A DNA stretch of 64,000 bases from Coptis chinensis (lineage: Eukaryota; Streptophyta; Magnoliopsida; Ranunculales; Ranunculaceae), in NCBI GenBank assembly GCA_015680905.1, contig CM027383.1, positions 97,124,539 to 97,188,538 of the forward strand, written 5' to 3'. Position numbers and translations under genes: made by a program. The first letter of the stretch is position 1, and every line of letters begins with the position of its first letter. The notes under the pieces are model-generated. The model saw nothing but the letters and a program-made list of their open reading frames with translations, was not told the origin of the DNA and ran no database searches. Shown here piece by piece: positions 62,001-64,000 of the stretch.

Positions 62001-64000
62001 ATTTGTCAGTTGAATACCTTAAGATTATGGTTAGAATACCTGTACACTTTCAATCCTTTTGTATATGGGATGATTGACCTTGAAATTGTATTGGAATAAA
62101 GAAAAACATTTACATTAATTTGTTTGTGAGGTGTTGCTAATTACCGATTATTTACAATAAAATATTTATGAGTATTACTCAGTGCCTTGCTTCTGTAATT
62201 TGTCACCGCATTGTCAGTCTATTCTTTCCAAGATAGATGATTCATTTACATAGCCATAACTTTTTTCTAAATTAAACATTTATAGACGTTGGATCGGAAA
62301 ATTTGTACTCAATATTTATTTTATGAAAAAGTTTGATTTCACTTGCGCATAACTTTACCATGTTACGTTGCAAATGCCACAGGAGGGTCTTAGGCCTAGG
62401 CGTAATCCTTGGGATTAGACATCAAGCTAAACTTTTCATTGGGTGTCGGTTTGTTTCTAATTAACGGTATGATTGCCTAACATATCTCAGATCACCTTAT
62501 TTCTTGAACTGTCATAATTAATCGAGACTGCAATTCCAGCATCTTTTAAGTTTTTGTACATCAGCTTTTCTTATAACACCACCACTAAAGATAACAAAAA
62601 GATTCTTGAAGTAAATATAACTGAAGGGAATGGATTCTCTCGAAGGTGCAACGTGTATAGCTTTGTTGTGATCTTGAGAGGGAAGATGACAATGTTTGAA
62701 CGAGGATATTGCAGTCCTTGGTGCGTGAGGAATAGACATCCGGTGTAGTTGATTTTATAGTACTGAGTTATTTTGAGATCGAATAAGGGATGGCGACTTT
62801 CCTTCGATTCCCGTTGAATTGGAAATTTGGAAATAAGATTTACTATAAGTTTTATTTTAGTGTTTTTTCTTTCATATTTTACTAAGTTGTTCACTTAGGA
62901 TTATCTTTCAATGTTGAAATGTTATTTCTTTTACATGTTCTCAAAAAAAAAAAAAAAAAAAAAAAACTTTTATTCGAAGAGTATAATTAAAAAAAAAAAA
63001 AAAAAAAAACGGATTTTTTTTTTTTTTTTTGTAAAAATTCATTTAGAGATATACTCTAACATAGATAAAATTTGTTGTCCACTTTTAAAAAAGAACTAAC
63101 GGTCAAAAATTGTCTAGTTTTTGCAATCATCATTTGTCAAAATTAAAAATTGTCAAACATGTTGAATTCTTGTATAGATGTTCCTTATTGTTAGTAGTTC
63201 AAATCTACAAAAAATAAAGTTTTAAATCAGTGAGCATAGACTTTACTTTAATTTATTTTTTTCACTTTTGTTGGTAAATTTTTAGGTGTGACTTTGGTAC
63301 CCCTCTTGAAAGTTTTATTTAATTTGTCAGTTGAATACCTTAAGATTATGGTTAGAATACCTGTACACTTTCAATCCTTTTGTATATGGGATGATTGACC
63401 TTGAAATTGCATTGGAATAAAGAAAAACATTTACATTAATTTGTTTGTGAGGTGTTGCTAATTACCGATTATTTACAATAAAATATTTAAGAGTATTACT
63501 CAGTGCCTTGCTTCTGTAATTTGTCACCGCATTGTCAGTCTATTCTTTCCAAGATAGATGATTCATTTACATAGCCATAACTTTTTTCTAAATTAAACAT
63601 TTATAGACGTTGGATCGGAAAATTTGTACTCAATATTTATTTTATGAAAAAGTTTGATTTCAGTTGCGCATAACTTTACCATGTTACGTTGCAAATGCCA
63701 CAGGAGGGTCTTAGGCCTAGGCGGGATCCTTGGGATTAGACATCAATCTAAACTTTGCATTGGGTGTCGGTTTGTTTCTAATTGTCGGTATGATTGCCTA
63801 ACATATCTCAGATCACCTTATTTCTTGAACTGTCATAATTAATCGAAGCTATGATGCCAAAGATCTTTTAAGTTTTTGTACATCAACATCTCTTATAACA
63901 CCACCACTAAAGATAACAAAAAGATTCTTGAAGTAAATATAACTGAGGGAATGGATTCTCTCGAAGGTGCAACTTGTATAGCTTTGTTGTGATCTTGAGA
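59048..64000. repeat. Second tandem array: ~1306-bp units each ending in poly(A)
   Basis: Units begin with TTATTCGAAGAGTATAAT at 59048, 60357, 61663 and 62968 (spacings 1309, 1306, 1305 bp); the fourth is cut by the window end. Each full unit ends ACATGTTCTC followed by a long A-run (about 15-25 bases, with one G in the first). Copies are visibly more alike than the ~880-bp satellite copies, differing mainly by scattered substitutions and homopolymer length. A 107-codon minus-strand frame recurs at 59959-60282, 61266-61589 and 62571-62894. No protein family, tRNA-like promoter or transposon ends were recognised. Confidence 0.95.

Overview
The window looks like a repeat-dominated stretch of nuclear DNA from a flowering plant, probably a eudicot. 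It holds a PLS-class PPR gene, FAR1/FRS-type and Helitron transposition proteins, Ty1/copia and LINE pieces, hAT MITEs, short GT..AG introns and AT-rich spacers. Only one gene looks intact: an intronless E-subgroup pentatricopeptide-repeat gene at 16759-18546. Every other coding signal is broken, truncated or part of a mobile element.

Layout. 1-3.9 kb (minus): decayed Helitron Rep/helicase gene running off the left edge, with coding minisatellites at its N-terminal side. 3.9-6.3 kb: short direct and tandem repeats. 6376-14996: an 8.6 kb interval bounded by a 17-bp perfect inverted repeat. It contains a frameshifted MUR3-like exostosin glycosyltransferase fragment (+) and a decayed FAR1-type MULE transposase (-), so it may be a gene-capturing MULE. 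15.2-16.3 kb: copia LTR end, primer-binding site and gag remnant. 16.7-18.5 kb: PPR gene with a 10-codon uORF. 20.0-21.8 and 25.6-27.2 kb: two GC-richer blocks that read like plant mitochondrial spacer DNA (tentative). 22-29 kb: two hAT MITEs, a copia gag-pol pseudogene (-), and exon pieces of an Argonaute, a TEY-type MAP kinase, a possible MIP1/DUF547 zipper protein and eIF3i, all on the plus strand and mostly with splice junctions still visible. 29.4-31.1 kb: a CNOT9 (Rcd1/CAF40) 5' end joined to an FRS5-like gene. The FRS5 reading frame is cut off where the satellite begins.

31.1-59.05 kb is one tandem array. Its unit is about 880 bp: a ~350-bp unique segment U followed by four diverged ~120-146-bp modules that share one core. 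Unit lengths are quantised (about 590, 735, 880, 1025 bp), meaning whole modules are gained or lost. A 5'-truncated LINE with a 7-bp target-site duplication sits inside the array. 59.05-64.0 kb is a second, younger-looking tandem array of ~1306-bp units, each ending in a poly(A) tract, and it runs off the right edge.

The most notable structures are the plus-strand mosaic of exon fragments from at least five unrelated genes (22.9-31.1 kb) and the modular satellite that follows it directly. All identifications are from reading motifs by eye; no database search was possible.
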